Positions 19,811 through 29,315 are shown, counted from the first letter of the stretch. The stretch: DNA of 64,000 nucleotides from Mojavia pulchra JT2-VF2 (GCA_019359325.1 JAHHHN010000010.1:124001-188000); one strand, 5' to 3'. The notes: generated from the sequence alone by a model not told the origin. Numbers and translations: made by a program.

Positions 19811-19831
19811 AACCACTGCCTCACAGTGGTT
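19811..19831 (+). terminator. Terminator of the methyltransferase gene
   Basis: AACCACTG pairs with CAGTGGTT over a five-base loop, about 28 bases after the stop codon, followed by TTATTCTATTT. A simple rho-independent terminator. Confidence 0.65.
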
Positions 19832-19989
19832 TATTCTATTTAATAATATTAATCGTCATGAAAAACCAAATCCCGATATTGGGCGATCGCACTTTGCTAT
19901 CCTTGAAATTATGCAGGCAAAAAATGCTGAGTGTTGTTATACCACTCAACATGATAACAATGACAAATAATTAGTCACTGTACATAAAA

Positions 19990-20062
19990 CGAGCGCGGAG
20001 GGATTTGAACCCCCGACCCACAGAACCGGAATCTGTTGCTCTATCCACTGAGCCACGCGCCC
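19990..20062 (-). tRNA. tRNA-Arg (anticodon CCG)
   Basis: Read on the minus strand, the 73 bases fold as a cloverleaf. The acceptor GGGCGCG pairs with CGCGCTC (one G-U pair). The D arm is GGCTCAGTGGATAGAGC, the anticodon arm ACAGA-TTCCGGT-TCTGT gives CCG, and the T arm contains GGTTCAAATCC. The discriminator base is G. CCA is not encoded. There is no intron. Confidence 0.93.
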
Positions 20063-20845
20063 TTAATCTTTTCCATTATAGCATGTCTATGATTGAATTT
20101 GCAGATGAAAAACTCCACCCACAAAGGAATGGAGTTTTTGGGCATGGGGAATGAAGCACAACGCAGAATTCTTGCTCAAACTACGTTGGATGTCCTCTGG
20201 AGCGAATTTTCGAAGTTTATCAACAACTAACAGCCGTAGGATATTAGCTTATGCAAAAGTTCACTAGCGGTCAAACTTTATCAATTCAAGCTTCTCCTGA
20301 TGTGAATATTACCGTCAACGAAATCTTTCGCAGATAAAATTATTTCTCCCCTCATTCCTAGATTACAAAAATTAGCCCGTGTAAAGCCATATTACAGCTA
20401 AAGCTACTTCTTCTCTCTTTCTTGGCGCTTTCTGCGTCTTTGGCGGTTCGATTTTACATAGATTTTTTTGTCTCACGCAAAGGCGCAAAGAAGAACGCCA
20501 GAGGTGTTGTAAGAGCGAATTGTCAAGTGCGTAGGCGTAGGCCATCGTAGACATCGCCTAATGATTTCAAATTACCAAAGCTACACTTTGATACTCAGTT
20601 GAGTTCAACAAAAATCTTGAAAAATGGAGAAGTTAGTAATTAGCAATTTTCCTATTCTCTAGTCCCACTCCCAATACGGTTCGGTTAAAGGGTGAAAGGA
20701 AAAGGCAAAAGGGTGAATTCAAACCTTTCCCATTTTCCCCTTACCCTTTTTCCAAACCACAAGGGATATGAAAAATGCTTATCCGAATCGTATTGCTTCC
20801 TACTCTCACCCGAAGTTACTATCTTTGACAGCAACTAGGCATGAT
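20063..20845. other. Intergenic region rich in dispersed repeats
   Basis: No convincing gene. It holds a hairpin near 20106-20135 (ACTCC facing GGAGT), then two short frames of about 28-33 codons without family resemblance. A known type of cyanobacterial repeat near 20424-20500 reads TTGGCGCTTTCTGCGTCTTT and its inverse CGCAAAGGCGCAAAG. A GC-rich short repeat lies at 20529-20558, and a MITE-like element at 20672-20795. Confidence 0.55.
20672..20795. repeat. MITE-like element with 13-bp inverted ends
   Basis: CAATACGGTTCGG (20672-20684) and CCGAATCGTATTG (20783-20795) are inverted copies with one mismatch. The inside also folds back (AAAGGGTGAAAGG against CCCTTACCCTTTT). The 124-bp element is non-coding and ends about 50 bases from the gcvP stop codon. 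Confidence 0.6.
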
Positions 20846-23764
20846 TTAGTTATAAGCATCCATTGGCAAACAAGAACAAACAAAATTCCGATCGCCAAAA
20901 GCCGCGTCAATTCTGCCAACACTAGGCCAAAATTTATGTTCGCGTGTCCACGGTGCAGGGTAAGCAGCTTGTTCACGAGAATAGGGATGTTGCCATTCCC
21001 CAGTGATGAGACTTTCAACAGTGTGGGGTGCATTCTTCAAGACATTATCTTGAATATCTACCTTGCCTGATTCAATCTCGGCAATTTCTGCACGAATAGC
21101 AATCATCGCATCACAGAAACGATCTAATTCTTCTTTGGATTCGCTTTCTGTTGGTTCTACCATGATTGTACCTGCCACAGGCCAAGAGACAGTAGGCGCA
21201 TGAAAACCATAATCCATGAGGCGCTTGGCTACATCGTCGATTTCGATGTTGGCGGATTTTTTGAGCGATCGCAAATCTAAAATACACTCATGGGCAACTA
21301 AACCATTTTTCCCTTTATACAAAACTGGATAGTAAGGTTCTAGCTTCTTGGCGATGTAGTTAGCATTGAGAATTGCTACCTTAGTTGCCTCTGTTAAACC
21401 AGCTGCACCCATCATGGCAATGTACATCCATGAAATTACGAGAATGCTAGCACTACCCCAAGGTGCAGCAGCAACTGCACCGAGGTGGGAATCCTCAGTA
21501 CTGGCTGACTCCTGAATTTTATTGATGGGAACCACAGCGTGTCCGGGTAGGAATGGCACAAGATGGGAAGCTACACCAATTGGCCCCATACCAGGGCCAC
21601 CGCCACCGTGGGGAATACAAAAAGTTTTGTGTAGATTCAAATGGCAGACATCCGCACCAAAATCTCCAGGACGGCAAATTCCCACTTGGGCATTCATATT
21701 TGCCCCATCCATATAAACTTGTCCACCATGGGCATGAACTACAGCGCAGATTTTCTCAATTGCTTCCTCAAAGACACCGTGAGTTGAGGGATATGTCACC
21801 ATCAAGGCAGCCAATTCATTACTATGTTTTTCTGCCTTAGCTTTCAAGTCATCAACATCAATGTTACCTTCTGCATCACAAGCAACTGCTACTACCTTCA
21901 TCCCACACATCACTGCACTGGCTGGGTTTGTTCCATGTGCCGAGGTAGGAATTAAACAAACGTTGCGGTGTGCTTCTCCTCGACTTTCGTGATATTGATG
22001 AATCACTAAAAGTCCTGCGTATTCACCTTGAGAACCTGCATTAGGTTGGAGAGATATTCCAGCAAATCCAGTGATTTCAGCTAACCATGCCTCAAGTTGC
22101 TGGAACAGAATTTGATAACCCCGTGTTTGCGATACTGGAGCAAATGGATGAATCTTGCCAAATTCCTCCCAACTTACTGGCATCATCTCAGATGTGGCAT
22201 TTAACTTCATCGTGCAAGATCCCAAAGGAATCATTGATGTAGTTAAAGATAAATCTTTAGTTTCTAACTGATGCAGATAGCGCAACAGCTGAGTTTCTGA
22301 GTGATAACGGTTAAATACAGGATGGGTGAGGTAATTGCTGGTGCGGGAGATTGGGAAATCAGAAGTTGTTAATTCTTCGGCTGTGAAAGTTAATTCATTT
22401 CCTAAAGCAAAAATCTCTAATAGGTCTTGTAAATCTTCTACTGTAGTTGTTTCGTCTAGCGAGATGCCTACAGCACTGGCATCAAAAACTCGCAAGTTAA
22501 TATTATGAGCTTGGCAAGCTTCGAGAATAGCATCTAGAGAGTGTGTTCCCAACTCCACCTTGAGCGTATCAAAGAAATGTTCCGAACTGATGCTATAACC
22601 GAGGCGCTTTAGTCCTGCTGCCAATATTGAAGTTAGTTGGTGAATATTTTCGGCGATCGCCTTGAGTCCAGCTGGGCCATGATAAACTGCGTACATACTC
22701 GCCATGACTGCCAGCAATACCTGCGCTGTACAAATATTACTAGTAGCTTTTTCCCGGCGGATATGCTGTTCGCGGGTTTGCAAAGCGAGACGTAATGCAG
22801 GCTTACCTTGAGCATCTTTTGATACACCGACAATTCGTCCGGGAACCTGCCGCTTATACTCTTCTTTAGTCGCAAAGTATGCCGCATGAGGGCCCCCAAA
22901 CCCCAAGGGAATACCGAAGCGCTGAGTGCTGCCAATAGCAATATCAGCACCAAATTCACCAGGAGGTGTCAGCAAAGTTAGACTTAAAGGGTCTGCTGCT
23001 ACCGTTACTAATGCACCCTGAGCATGGGCTTTTTCAATAAAAGCGCGGTAGTCATAGATAGTGCCATCACTCGTAGGATATTGCAGCACTGCCCCAAAAA
23101 TCGGTTGCTCAAAATCAAAAGTTTGATGTTCGCCAACAATAATCTGGATTCCTAAAGGTTTAGCCCGTGTCTGCAACACATCGATAGTTTGGGGATGACA
23201 GTCACGAGAAACAAAATAGGTATTTGCCTTATTTTTACAAACACCATAACTCAAACTCATTGCTTCTGCGGCTGCTGTCGCTTCATCGAGTAACGAAGCA
23301 TTGGCAATTTCCAAACCCGTCAAGTCAATAATCATCGTTTGGAAATTCAGCAGTGCTTCCAACCGTCCTTGGGCAATTTCTGGCTGATAGGGAGTGTAAG
23401 CAGTATACCAACCAGGGTTTTCCAGGATATTACGCGCTATCACTGGTGGGGTGATGCAATCGTAATATCCCATGCCGATGAATGAGCGAAAAACCTGATT
23501 TTTAGTAGCAATTTTTTTTAACTTTGCCAGCGCTGCATACTCACTTTGGGCTTCAGGCAACTGTAGGGGTTTATTCAGCCGAATCGCTTGGGGTACAGTT
23601 TGGTCAATCAGAGTATCAAGGCTGGTAATCCCCAATAAATCAAGCATTTGCTGGATGTTATCAGAGTTAGGCCCAATGTGTCGTTGGGCAAAATTTGACT
23701 TTTGATTATTGTTGCCCAGTGTCTGGCGATCGCTAGACTTGGGAATAGGAGCGTAAATTACCAC
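20846..23764 (-). CDS. gcvP: Glycine dehydrogenase (aminomethyl-transferring), P protein
   Basis: 972 residues, the usual length of the single-chain GcvP. The N-terminal part has FAQRHIGPN and [15 protein letters not shown]; the PLP lysine lies in [21 protein letters not shown] (about residue 713). The C-terminal half contains [11 protein letters not shown]. It decarboxylates glycine and passes the aminomethyl group to lipoyl-GcvH. In cyanobacteria this serves photorespiratory 2-phosphoglycolate salvage and C1 supply. It lies downstream of gcvT and gcvH on the same strand, with about 210 bases of simple repeat DNA between gcvH and gcvP's start side. ATG at 23764 chosen. Confidence 0.97.
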   Translation of the reverse strand: MVIYAPIPKSSDRQTLGNNNQKSNFAQRHIGPNSDNIQQMLDLLGITSLDTLIDQTVPQAIRLNKPLQLPEAQSEYAALAKLKKIATKNQVFRSFIGMGYYDCITPPVIARNILENPGWYTAYTPYQPEIAQGRLEALLNFQTMIIDLTGLEIANASLLDEATAAAEAMSLSYGVCKNKANTYFVSRDCHPQTIDVLQTRAKPLGIQIIVGEHQTFDFEQPIFGAVLQYPTSDGTIYDYRAFIEKAHAQGALVTVAADPLSLTLLTPPGEFGADIAIGSTQRFGIPLGFGGPHAAYFATKEEYKRQVPGRIVGVSKDAQGKPALRLALQTREQHIRREKATSNICTAQVLLAVMASMYAVYHGPAGLKAIAENIHQLTSILAAGLKRLGYSISSEHFFDTLKVELGTHSLDAILEACQAHNINLRVFDASAVGISLDETTTVEDLQDLLEIFALGNELTFTAEELTTSDFPISRTSNYLTHPVFNRYHSETQLLRYLHQLETKDLSLTTSMIPLGSCTMKLNATSEMMPVSWEEFGKIHPFAPVSQTRGYQILFQQLEAWLAEITGFAGISLQPNAGSQGEYAGLLVIHQYHESRGEAHRNVCLIPTSAHGTNPASAVMCGMKVVAVACDAEGNIDVDDLKAKAEKHSNELAALMVTYPSTHGVFEEAIEKICAVVHAHGGQVYMDGANMNAQVGICRPGDFGADVCHLNLHKTFCIPHGGGGPGMGPIGVASHLVPFLPGHAVVPINKIQESASTEDSHLGAVAAAPWGSASILVISWMYIAMMGAAGLTEATKVAILNANYIAKKLEPYYPVLYKGKNGLVAHECILDLRSLKKSANIEIDDVAKRLMDYGFHAPTVSWPVAGTIMVEPTESESKEELDRFCDAMIAIRAEIAEIESGKVDIQDNVLKNAPHTVESLITGEWQHPYSREQAAYPAPWTREHKFWPSVGRIDAAFGDRNFVCSCLPMDAYN

Positions 23765-23869
23765 AAATAGCTCTCCAAATAATACTATTTAATATTTTGC
23801 AATATTACTCTTAACAAGTCGGATTATAGCTAAAGCTGTTTCTTTAAATTTCATCAATATAATATTGGG

Positions 23870-23977
23870 TATCGGGGATTGGGTATTGGGCATGGGGGAC
23901 GACTTGGAGCAAGAGTTTTCATAGTTCTTTCCCCTTGTCCCCGTGTCCCCTTGTCCCCAGTCCCCAGCCCCCAGCCC
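23870..23977. repeat. Tandem GGGTATT/CCCCTTGT-type repeat block
   Basis: Short G-rich units (GGGGATTGGGTATTGGGCAT) face C-rich units (CCCCTTGTCCCC...CCCCAGTCCCC) around a core GGAGCAAGAG..TTCATAGTTC. The same core recurs at 41680-41850. This is typical of the short tandem repeats of filamentous cyanobacteria. Confidence 0.6.
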
Positions 23978-24370
23978 CTACTCCCCTTCTACCTGGGCGC
24001 GATACTCGTCGGCACTCAAGGCATCATGAACTTCATCGGGGTCATTGACGCGAACTTTCAAGAACCACGCCTCACCGTAAGGGTCATCTGCTACTTGTTC
24101 AGGAGAATTAATCAACTCATCATTACGTTCTACAACTGTGCCAGTAACTGGCGAGTTGAGATCTTCAACGGCTTTCACTGATTCAATTGAGCCAAAGGTA
24201 TCTCCCTTGGTTAGAGCATCTCCTATTTCTGGCAGTTCCAAAAATACGACATCACCCAGTTGATCTACGGCAAACTCAGTAATGCCAATAGTGGCAATTT
24301 CGCCTTCTAATCGCACGTACTCATGAGTATCCAAGTATCTCAAATCTTGAGGATATTCAAAAGACGACAT
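23978..24370 (-). CDS. gcvH: Glycine cleavage system H protein
   Basis: 130 residues. The lipoyl-lysine context [18 protein letters not shown] (Lys near residue 65) is the family's signature, and the C-terminus [20 protein letters not shown] is typical. The protein carries the lipoyl arm that shuttles the aminomethyl group between P, T and L proteins. The lipoyl group would be made by LipA, encoded 5 kb away at 29456. It is between gcvT and gcvP on the same strand. The L protein (dihydrolipoyl dehydrogenase) is not in the window. Confidence 0.95.
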   Translation of the reverse strand: MSSFEYPQDLRYLDTHEYVRLEGEIATIGITEFAVDQLGDVVFLELPEIGDALTKGDTFGSIESVKAVEDLNSPVTGTVVERNDELINSPEQVADDPYGEAWFLKVRVNDPDEVHDALSADEYRAQVEGE

Positions 24371-24543
24371 GTTACTTCCCCCTCCACATGAAAAACATTA
24401 TTTACCCAAAGGTAATCCAAGCTACATCTGGTAATTAACCATACTCTAGATGAGCAACTTACAACACAATTTTCCTCAAAAAATCAGCAGCTATCAGTTC
24501 ATGACTAAAAAAAGGATAAAGAATGAAAATTATACTTCATCCT

Positions 24544-25680
24544 TTAAATAACACGATTTTTCGAGCGATAAAAAGGACGTTTTACCACAACTGTTGGATA
24601 AGCTTTGCCGCGAATTTCCACTTCTAGTTGCTGACCGACAGATGCTAGCTGTGAAGGAACATATGCTAAGGCAATGGGATAACCAAGGGTCGGGGAAAGA
24701 GTACCGCTGGTAATTTCTCCTACTACTTTACCTAAAGATAGTACTTGGTATCCATGACGAGCAATATTCCGTCCTGACATTTGCAAACCTACTAGTCGGC
24801 GCTTTGCTCCTACGGCTTTTTGCTGTTCCAAAACAGCACGGCCGATAAAATCACCTTTGGTATCTAAGTGAACTAGCCAACCCAAACCCGCTTCTAAGGG
24901 AGTAGTGCTGTCATCGATATCTTGTCCATAAAGTGCCATTGCTGCTTCTAGCCTTAAGGTATCTCTCGCACCGAGTCCGCAGGGAATGACACCAGCATCA
25001 TAGAGTTGTTGCCACAATTTTACGCCCACTTCTGGGTCTACCATCACCTCAAATCCATCTTCCCCGGTGTAACCTGTGCGGGCAAGGAATCCAGGTTTTC
25101 CCAGTACCTGTGCTTGTAGATGACCGAATGCTTTTATTGGTTTTAAGTCGGCTTCTACAAAAGGTTGGAGATAGTTAACAGCTTTTGGCCCTTGTACAGC
25201 AATCAAGACTTTTTGATTTGATAAATCTTGGAATGCAACTGCATTCAGGTCAAGATGTTGTAATAACCAAGCTTTGTCTTTACCCGTAGTTGCCGCATTG
25301 ACGATAATCGCTGCCTGTTGTGTACCAGTGGTGTCTTCACCTTGATAATAGACGATGATGTCATCAATAATGCCCCCTTGGGGATTTAACAATACAGTGT
25401 ATTGGGCTTGACCGGATTTTAAGCGGCTTAAGTCTGAGGGCACTAAAAATTGGAGTTGAGAAATGAGGTTTTTACCTTGGAGAATAAATTTGCCCATGTG
25501 GGAAATGTCAAACATTCCTGCTGCATTTCTGACAGCCTCATGTTCGCGGCTAATGCCACTAAATTGTACAGGCATTTCCCAACCGCCGAAGCTGGTCAGG
25601 CGGGCTTTGAGTTCTACACCCAGTTGGTATAAAGGAGTTCGCGCCAAAGATTGGGCGATTTCTGTTTCTTGATTAGCCAC
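24544..25680 (-). CDS. gcvT: Aminomethyltransferase, glycine cleavage T protein
   Basis: 378 residues. It begins LARTPLYQLGVELKARLTSFGGWEMPVQFSGISREHEAVRNAAGMFDISHMGK, the canonical T-protein opening. LARTGYTGEDGFEVMVDP and GARDTLRLEAAMALYGQDID follow, which contact folate. It transfers the methylene group from GcvH to tetrahydrofolate, releasing ammonia. It is first in the gcvT-gcvH-gcvP order. The upstream 200 bases hold only simple repeats; I see no glycine riboswitch signature. Confidence 0.96.
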   Translation of the reverse strand: MANQETEIAQSLARTPLYQLGVELKARLTSFGGWEMPVQFSGISREHEAVRNAAGMFDISHMGKFILQGKNLISQLQFLVPSDLSRLKSGQAQYTVLLNPQGGIIDDIIVYYQGEDTTGTQQAAIIVNAATTGKDKAWLLQHLDLNAVAFQDLSNQKVLIAVQGPKAVNYLQPFVEADLKPIKAFGHLQAQVLGKPGFLARTGYTGEDGFEVMVDPEVGVKLWQQLYDAGVIPCGLGARDTLRLEAAMALYGQDIDDSTTPLEAGLGWLVHLDTKGDFIGRAVLEQQKAVGAKRRLVGLQMSGRNIARHGYQVLSLGKVVGEITSGTLSPTLGYPIALAYVPSQLASVGQQLEVEIRGKAYPTVVVKRPFYRSKNRVI

Positions 25681-25739
25681 AGGTATTTTTGCGATCGCAC
25701 CTCAACATTTATATATCCTAAGGCAGGATTCTTTTTTGG

Positions 25740-25850
25740 TGAGAATGAGGATTGGGGGCTGGGGACTGGTGACTGGTGACTAGGGAACAAGGGAAACTTA
25801 CCTAAAATACCCAATGCCCCATACCCCATACCCAATGCCTAATCCCCAAT
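25740..25850. repeat. GGGGACTGG-type tandem repeat block upstream of gcvT
   Basis: Units such as GGGGGCTGGGGACTGGTGACT are followed by CCCAATGCCCCATACCCCAT units in the opposite sense. The block lies between divergent gcvT and the lumenal pentapeptide gene. Confidence 0.55.
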
Positions 25851-25900
25851 ACTGTTTAATAGTTAATAGTAGAAGTGTTGAGATTTATTAAGAAGAAGTT

Positions 25901-26395
25901 ATGAAATATTGGCAACTACTAGCTAGCTTTGTTTTAGCTATGGTTCTTTTTTTGTTTCCCCTCTCGGCGCAAGCTGCAAGTTCTTCCAGTATTACCCGTT
26001 CTGCTGGCGATGAACTCAAAGGTAAGGATTACTCTGGCCAAACTCTCATTGGTACTGAGTTTACCAATGTCAATTTAGAGAATGCAAATTTTAGCAATGC
26101 CGACTTACGCGGTGGCGTATTTAACGGTACGGTGTTGCAAGGAGTAAATCTGCATGGTGTAGATTTTAGTGAAGGTATCGCCTACTTAGCAAAATTCAAA
26201 GATGCTGATTTAAGTGATGCGGTACTGACAGATGCAATGATGTTGCGTTCTACCTTTGATAATGTTGAGATCACAGGTGCAGATTTTACAAATGCAGTTT
26301 TAGATGGCCCACAGGTAAAGAAACTCTGCACTAAGGCTAGTGGTGTAAATTCTAAAACTGGTGTGGATACTCGTGAATCTTTGGGATGTAAGTAG
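25901..26395 (+). CDS. Secreted (probably lumenal) pentapeptide-repeat protein
   Basis: 164 residues. A signal peptide (MKYWQLLASFVLAMVLFLFPLSAQA, cleavage near AQA-A) sends it to the thylakoid lumen or periplasm. Residues about 50-135 carry A(D/N)LxG-type pentapeptides (FTNVNLENANFSNADLRGGVFN...). The C-terminal tail has two cysteines (KKLCTKASGVNSKTGVDTRESLGCK) that could form a disulfide, as in lumenal pentapeptide proteins. The function of this family in the lumen is not established. It is monocistronic, divergent from gcvT, and followed by a clear terminator. Confidence 0.87.
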   Translation: MKYWQLLASFVLAMVLFLFPLSAQAASSSSITRSAGDELKGKDYSGQTLIGTEFTNVNLENANFSNADLRGGVFNGTVLQGVNLHGVDFSEGIAYLAKFKDADLSDAVLTDAMMLRSTFDNVEITGADFTNAVLDGPQVKKLCTKASGVNSKTGVDTRESLGCK

Positions 26396-26459
26396 AACTT
26401 TATAGAAAAAATGTTAAGTTCTCAGTAAATAAAATAACTTACCCCAAATAAATAATTAG

Positions 26460-26494
26460 CCCCCTCTTTGGTTAACAAGAAGGGGGAATTTTTT
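26460..26494 (+). terminator. Rho-independent terminator after the lumenal pentapeptide gene
   Basis: CCCCCTCTT pairs with AAGAAGGGGG over an eight-base loop, followed by AATTTTTT, 65 bases after the stop codon. The structure is also T-rich only on the plus side. Confidence 0.8.
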
Positions 26495-26621
26495 GGAACC
26501 AAGCTGATTCTGATTTGTTAGTAATTGAAAGGAGGCTACTAGATTAATCATAAGGATCTACGCAAAGCAAGGCTTTTTGTACTCACACGTGCTGTTATTG
26601 TTACCAGTTACAACACTACAA

Positions 26622-26966
26622 CTATTCCTTATCTTGGGATTTAACACCTGTCAGTTGCAATGTTTTTTCCATTTCTAGCCGTTGTTCGGCATTGCGAAGA
26701 AAATAGCCGTCTACCATAGCAGAACCTAAAAGCCTTCCTAGTTCATCGCGGCTGGTGGTAATCACTGACTGATATCTATCACTAGGCAAGTTACCTAACA
26801 TAGCAACAATAGCACGTTGAATTAACTGCAATACCTCAGGTGAAGTAGGCTGAGAAAGTTGGGCAACCATTTCAGGATGCAAAGATTGCACATATTGCCA
26901 CAAATTATTGTTGCTTATTGCTTCAGACTCAATATCATCTGGGTGGCGGTGGTAAAGATTACTCAT
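26622..26966 (-). CDS. DUF760 family protein
   Basis: 114 residues. The segment NNNLWQYVQSLHPEMVAQLSQPTSPEVLQLIQRAIVAMLGNLPSDRYQSVITTSRDELGRLLGSAMVDGYFLRNAEQRLEMEKTL is the DUF760 core shared by cyanobacteria and plastids. It is a small soluble, mostly helical protein of unknown function. It lies between the pentapeptide gene and the WD40 gene; nothing in the context specifies a role. Confidence 0.82.
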   Translation of the reverse strand: MSNLYHRHPDDIESEAISNNNLWQYVQSLHPEMVAQLSQPTSPEVLQLIQRAIVAMLGNLPSDRYQSVITTSRDELGRLLGSAMVDGYFLRNAEQRLEMEKTLQLTGVKSQDKE

Positions 26967-27099
26967 AATAATTGCCTCAGTTCGCGCTTCATTATTAATA
27001 AATTTATCAGCATATTAATTGCAGTACAGTCAGCGAAGCCGAACCTAGAAGGAGGGGATTATTCGACTTTTACAGAGTAGTACATTCTCCCTATCACGT

Positions 27100-28173
27100 T
27101 TAAGGTGAAACCCGCCAAAGCTTAATTGATTTATCGCCGCTACCACTGATAAGAGTCTTGCCATCTTTGCTAAAAGCTAAAGCATAAATCCCGCCTGCAT
27201 GACCATTCAGCTTATTAATTAATTTCGCTGTTTTCAAATCCCATAACTGAATTTCACGAGACAAACCGCCGGTAGCAACAGTCTTACCATCTGGACTGAT
27301 CACAACTGTATCAACGCTACCAATACCAACAGTAAAGTTGTGAATTAATTTTCCTGTTTTCAAATTCCATACTTTAACGTTTTTGCCATCAGTTTCTTGA
27401 AGTGACTGATGAGTGTCATCGTAACCACCGTTAATCAAAGTTTGCCCATCAGGACTGATGGCGAGAGACACAACACCAGATGCCCTTTGATACTCATATA
27501 TAGGATTTACTGGTCGAGGTGGAATCAAGGTTCGCAGTAGTTTTCCTGTGCTGAGGTTCCATGACTGAATTCTGCCATCTTCTAAACCACCACTAAACAG
27601 GGTTTTACTATCGGGACTAATAACAAGGGCTTTGGAAATTTTTCCAGGTTTTAAGTTACGAATTAATTGCCCACTCTTCAAGTTCCATAATTTAATTGTC
27701 TTGTCAAAACTGGTAGAGGCTAAAGTTTTTCCATCCGGGCTGATAGCAACCGATGTTACCTGATTTGTATGTCCAGTGAGGGTGCGGAGTAATTTTCCGG
27801 TTTTCGGGTTCCACAGTTTGATTGTCTTGTCAGAACTACTACTAGCTAATGTTTGCCCATCTGGGGTAATAGCGATAGATATCACTCTTTCTGAATGTCC
27901 CTTCAAAGTGGCGAGTAAAACTCCTGTTTTTGGGTTCCACAGCTTGATTGTGTTGTCATCACCACTACTGGCTAAAATCTGTCCATCAGCGCTGAGGGCG
28001 ATGGTGCGAATTGGTGCTGTATGCCCAGATAGGGTCAGGATTACCTGACCTACTTGTTGAGTGTTAGGGGTAGGTTGAGCTGTTGCTGGTGTTAAATTAA
28101 TGACATTGACAAAGGCGGATAATGTCAAGGTTGCTGCTGTGATGGCTTTCCAGGTGATGATTTGCAGTGTCAT
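27100..28173 (-). CDS. Exported WD40-repeat protein
   Basis: 357 residues. A signal-peptide-like N-terminus (MTLQIITWKAITAATLTLSAFVNVINLTPATA) is followed by about seven WD40 repeats, e.g. TLSGHTAPIRTIALSADGQILASSGDDNTIKLWN. The length fits one seven-bladed propeller. One blade (about 215-250) has an insert PPRPVNPIYEYQRASG. WD40 propellers are scaffolds; no enzymatic domain is attached. It is likely periplasmic or lumenal. No functional neighbours; the C-terminal blade ends SGDKSIKLWRVSP. A divergent start region of about 200 bases lies upstream. Confidence 0.88.
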   Translation of the reverse strand: MTLQIITWKAITAATLTLSAFVNVINLTPATAQPTPNTQQVGQVILTLSGHTAPIRTIALSADGQILASSGDDNTIKLWNPKTGVLLATLKGHSERVISIAITPDGQTLASSSSDKTIKLWNPKTGKLLRTLTGHTNQVTSVAISPDGKTLASTSFDKTIKLWNLKSGQLIRNLKPGKISKALVISPDSKTLFSGGLEDGRIQSWNLSTGKLLRTLIPPRPVNPIYEYQRASGVVSLAISPDGQTLINGGYDDTHQSLQETDGKNVKVWNLKTGKLIHNFTVGIGSVDTVVISPDGKTVATGGLSREIQLWDLKTAKLINKLNGHAGGIYALAFSKDGKTLISGSGDKSIKLWRVSP

Positions 28174-28381
28174 TTGTGCTTGGTAGATTAATTTGTCTAG
28201 TATATATAGCGTTTCCCACTCGTGTGGAATACAGTTTTTTGTAAGGGCACAACAATGTTGTACCTTGACTGCACGTTTTATCTACTTATAGGCTTCATCA
28301 AACTACTGGCAAAAATCGGAAAAGTAGGAAGGAAAGCAGAGGGGCAGAGAGAGGAGCAGGGGCGCAGAGGAGATGGGGTAC

Positions 28382-28536
28382 TTAACGTTTCATAAGCCAA
28401 GGCAATGGATTGGTAATCATGTTGACTAAGCTGCCAAGAATTTGGTTATAAGTCTTATAAAGTTCTCGACCTGTCTCAACATCTAAGTAATCACATTTAA
28501 CAGCAACTCTATCCATGTTTGAGTTTCTGCTGATTC
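28382..28536 (-). pseudogene. C-terminal remnant of a four-helix-bundle (23S rRNA-intervening-like) protein
   Basis: A minus-strand frame of 44 residues (28382-28516) reads KCDYLDVETGRELYKTYNQ and ends LVNMITNPLPWLMKR, like the C-terminus of four-helix-bundle proteins (TIGR02436 type). The preceding bases, in another frame, give ESAETQTWIE, which continues the same family motif, so a frameshift near 28510 splits the reading frame. The fragment stops at the CAST-like end that begins at 28537, and its N-terminal two thirds are absent. The family assignment is from memory of motif shape. Confidence 0.6.
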
Positions 28537-28593
28537 TGCTGTCAGATAACTAATTATTTGTCGTCTTAACAAAATAATCTCGCCTAAGAATTA

Positions 28594-28633
28594 AAGGCTG
28601 TAATCCCTTATATACATGGATTACAGCCTTTTT
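28594..28633. terminator. Strong hairpin inside the left end of the element
   Basis: AAGGCTGTAATCC pairs perfectly with GGATTACAGCCTT over an 11-12 base loop, and TTTT follows on the plus strand. It has the form of a rho-independent terminator and could insulate the element's internal promoter from the left. Confidence 0.75.
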
Positions 28634-29070
28634 GACTGGCATTTAACACTCGGATTATTTCCATTAATTAAATGTCGCTTCTTTAAAAAATAACATTTTA
28701 ACTGTTGTTTTTTAAAAATTTCCCATTCCAAAATTTGTTCTTTTAGATAACAAAATAACTATCACTTTTTAGAAGCAAGCCATTTGTCAAAAATTAAATG
28801 TCGCTTTTTGGAACAAAGCAGTATTATATTTATTGAGCAATAGTAAATAATTACTATTTAATACATGGTTTTACTGAAGCCTCGTTCTCTCTAGTTGTAA
28901 GATCAGCGCTCGTGTGGCTTTAGCGTTCAGCTTGCCCACTTCGTAGCTTTACAGCAGGTTAGATAATATCACATAGCCGGCTTAGGGTGTGAACTTTGCT
29001 TTTTGTCAGAAGTAGCTTCAAGTATTTCCAAATCAAAGATTTCAAGGATTCCAAGCGGTGGAGTTTCTTT

Positions 29071-29184
29071 ATGAGTGAAACGCTAAACTCCGATGAGGTT
29101 AATGCATCTTTAGCTTTTGGCAGATCGAATGATGTTGATGAAATTTTGGAGAGTGAGGAGACAACAGCGACATTAATTTGTTAA
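29071..29184 (+). pseudogene. Possible N-terminal remnant of tnsB inside the element
   Basis: The ATG at 29071 follows a GGTGGAG Shine-Dalgarno. It encodes MSETLNSDEVNASLAFG and an acidic stretch, running into the right-end repeats where it stops at 29184. In complete CASTs tnsB begins close to the left end and reads rightward, so this position and polarity fit a truncated tnsB. The sequence itself is too short for a firm match. Confidence 0.35.
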
Positions 29185-29241
29185 TGATGACATTAATCAG
29201 TTAACGACGACAAATAAAGTGTTAATCGACAACAAAACCAA

Positions 29242-29315
29242 TCGGGATGACTGGATTCGAACCAGCGGCCCCTTCGTCCCGAACGAAGTGCGCTACCAAG
29301 CTGCGCTACATCCCG
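29242..29315 (-). tRNA. tRNA-Pro (anticodon CGG)
   Basis: On the minus strand 74 bases fold with acceptor CGGGATG/CATCCCG. The D arm is GCGCAGCTTGGTAGCGC, the anticodon arm CTTCG-TTCGGGA-CGAAG (anticodon CGG), and the T arm contains GGTTCGAATCC. The discriminator is A. The 3' end of the gene faces the CAST-like right end. Confidence 0.93.

Larger units (their letters stand above)
28537..29234 (+). mobile_element. Internally deleted Tn7-like/CAST (type V-K-like) transposon remnant
   Basis: The ends are inverted: 28537-28565 (TGCTGTCAGATAAC...TTATTTGTCGTC) against the reverse complement of 29206-29234 (TGTTGTCGATTAAC...TTATTTGTCGTC), 22 of 29 identical without gaps. The left part repeats TTAAATGTCGC at 28668-28678 and 28794-28804. 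The right part carries GCGACATTAA, GATGACATTAA and GACGACAAATAA. Such spaced T-rich GTCGTC/GTCGC motifs are the TnsB-binding repeats I know from cyanobacterial CASTs. The right end stops 7 bp from tRNA-Pro, the usual CAST neighbourhood. Only about 0.7 kb remains; no tnsC, tniQ, cas12k, tracrRNA or CRISPR repeat is visible. A five-base target duplication is not evident. Confidence 0.6.

Noticed and set aside
20127-20337. Two frames of 33 and 28 codons downstream of tRNA-Arg
   Set aside because: They are short, lack start signals and family matches; possibly pseudogene debris.
25681-25900. Glycine riboswitch upstream of gcvT
   Set aside because: Searched by eye for the paired aptamer pattern; only tandem simple repeats were seen.
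28640-29200. CRISPR array or tracrRNA inside the CAST-like element
   Set aside because: No repeated 36-37 bp direct repeats and no long structured RNA resembling V-K tracrRNA were visible.
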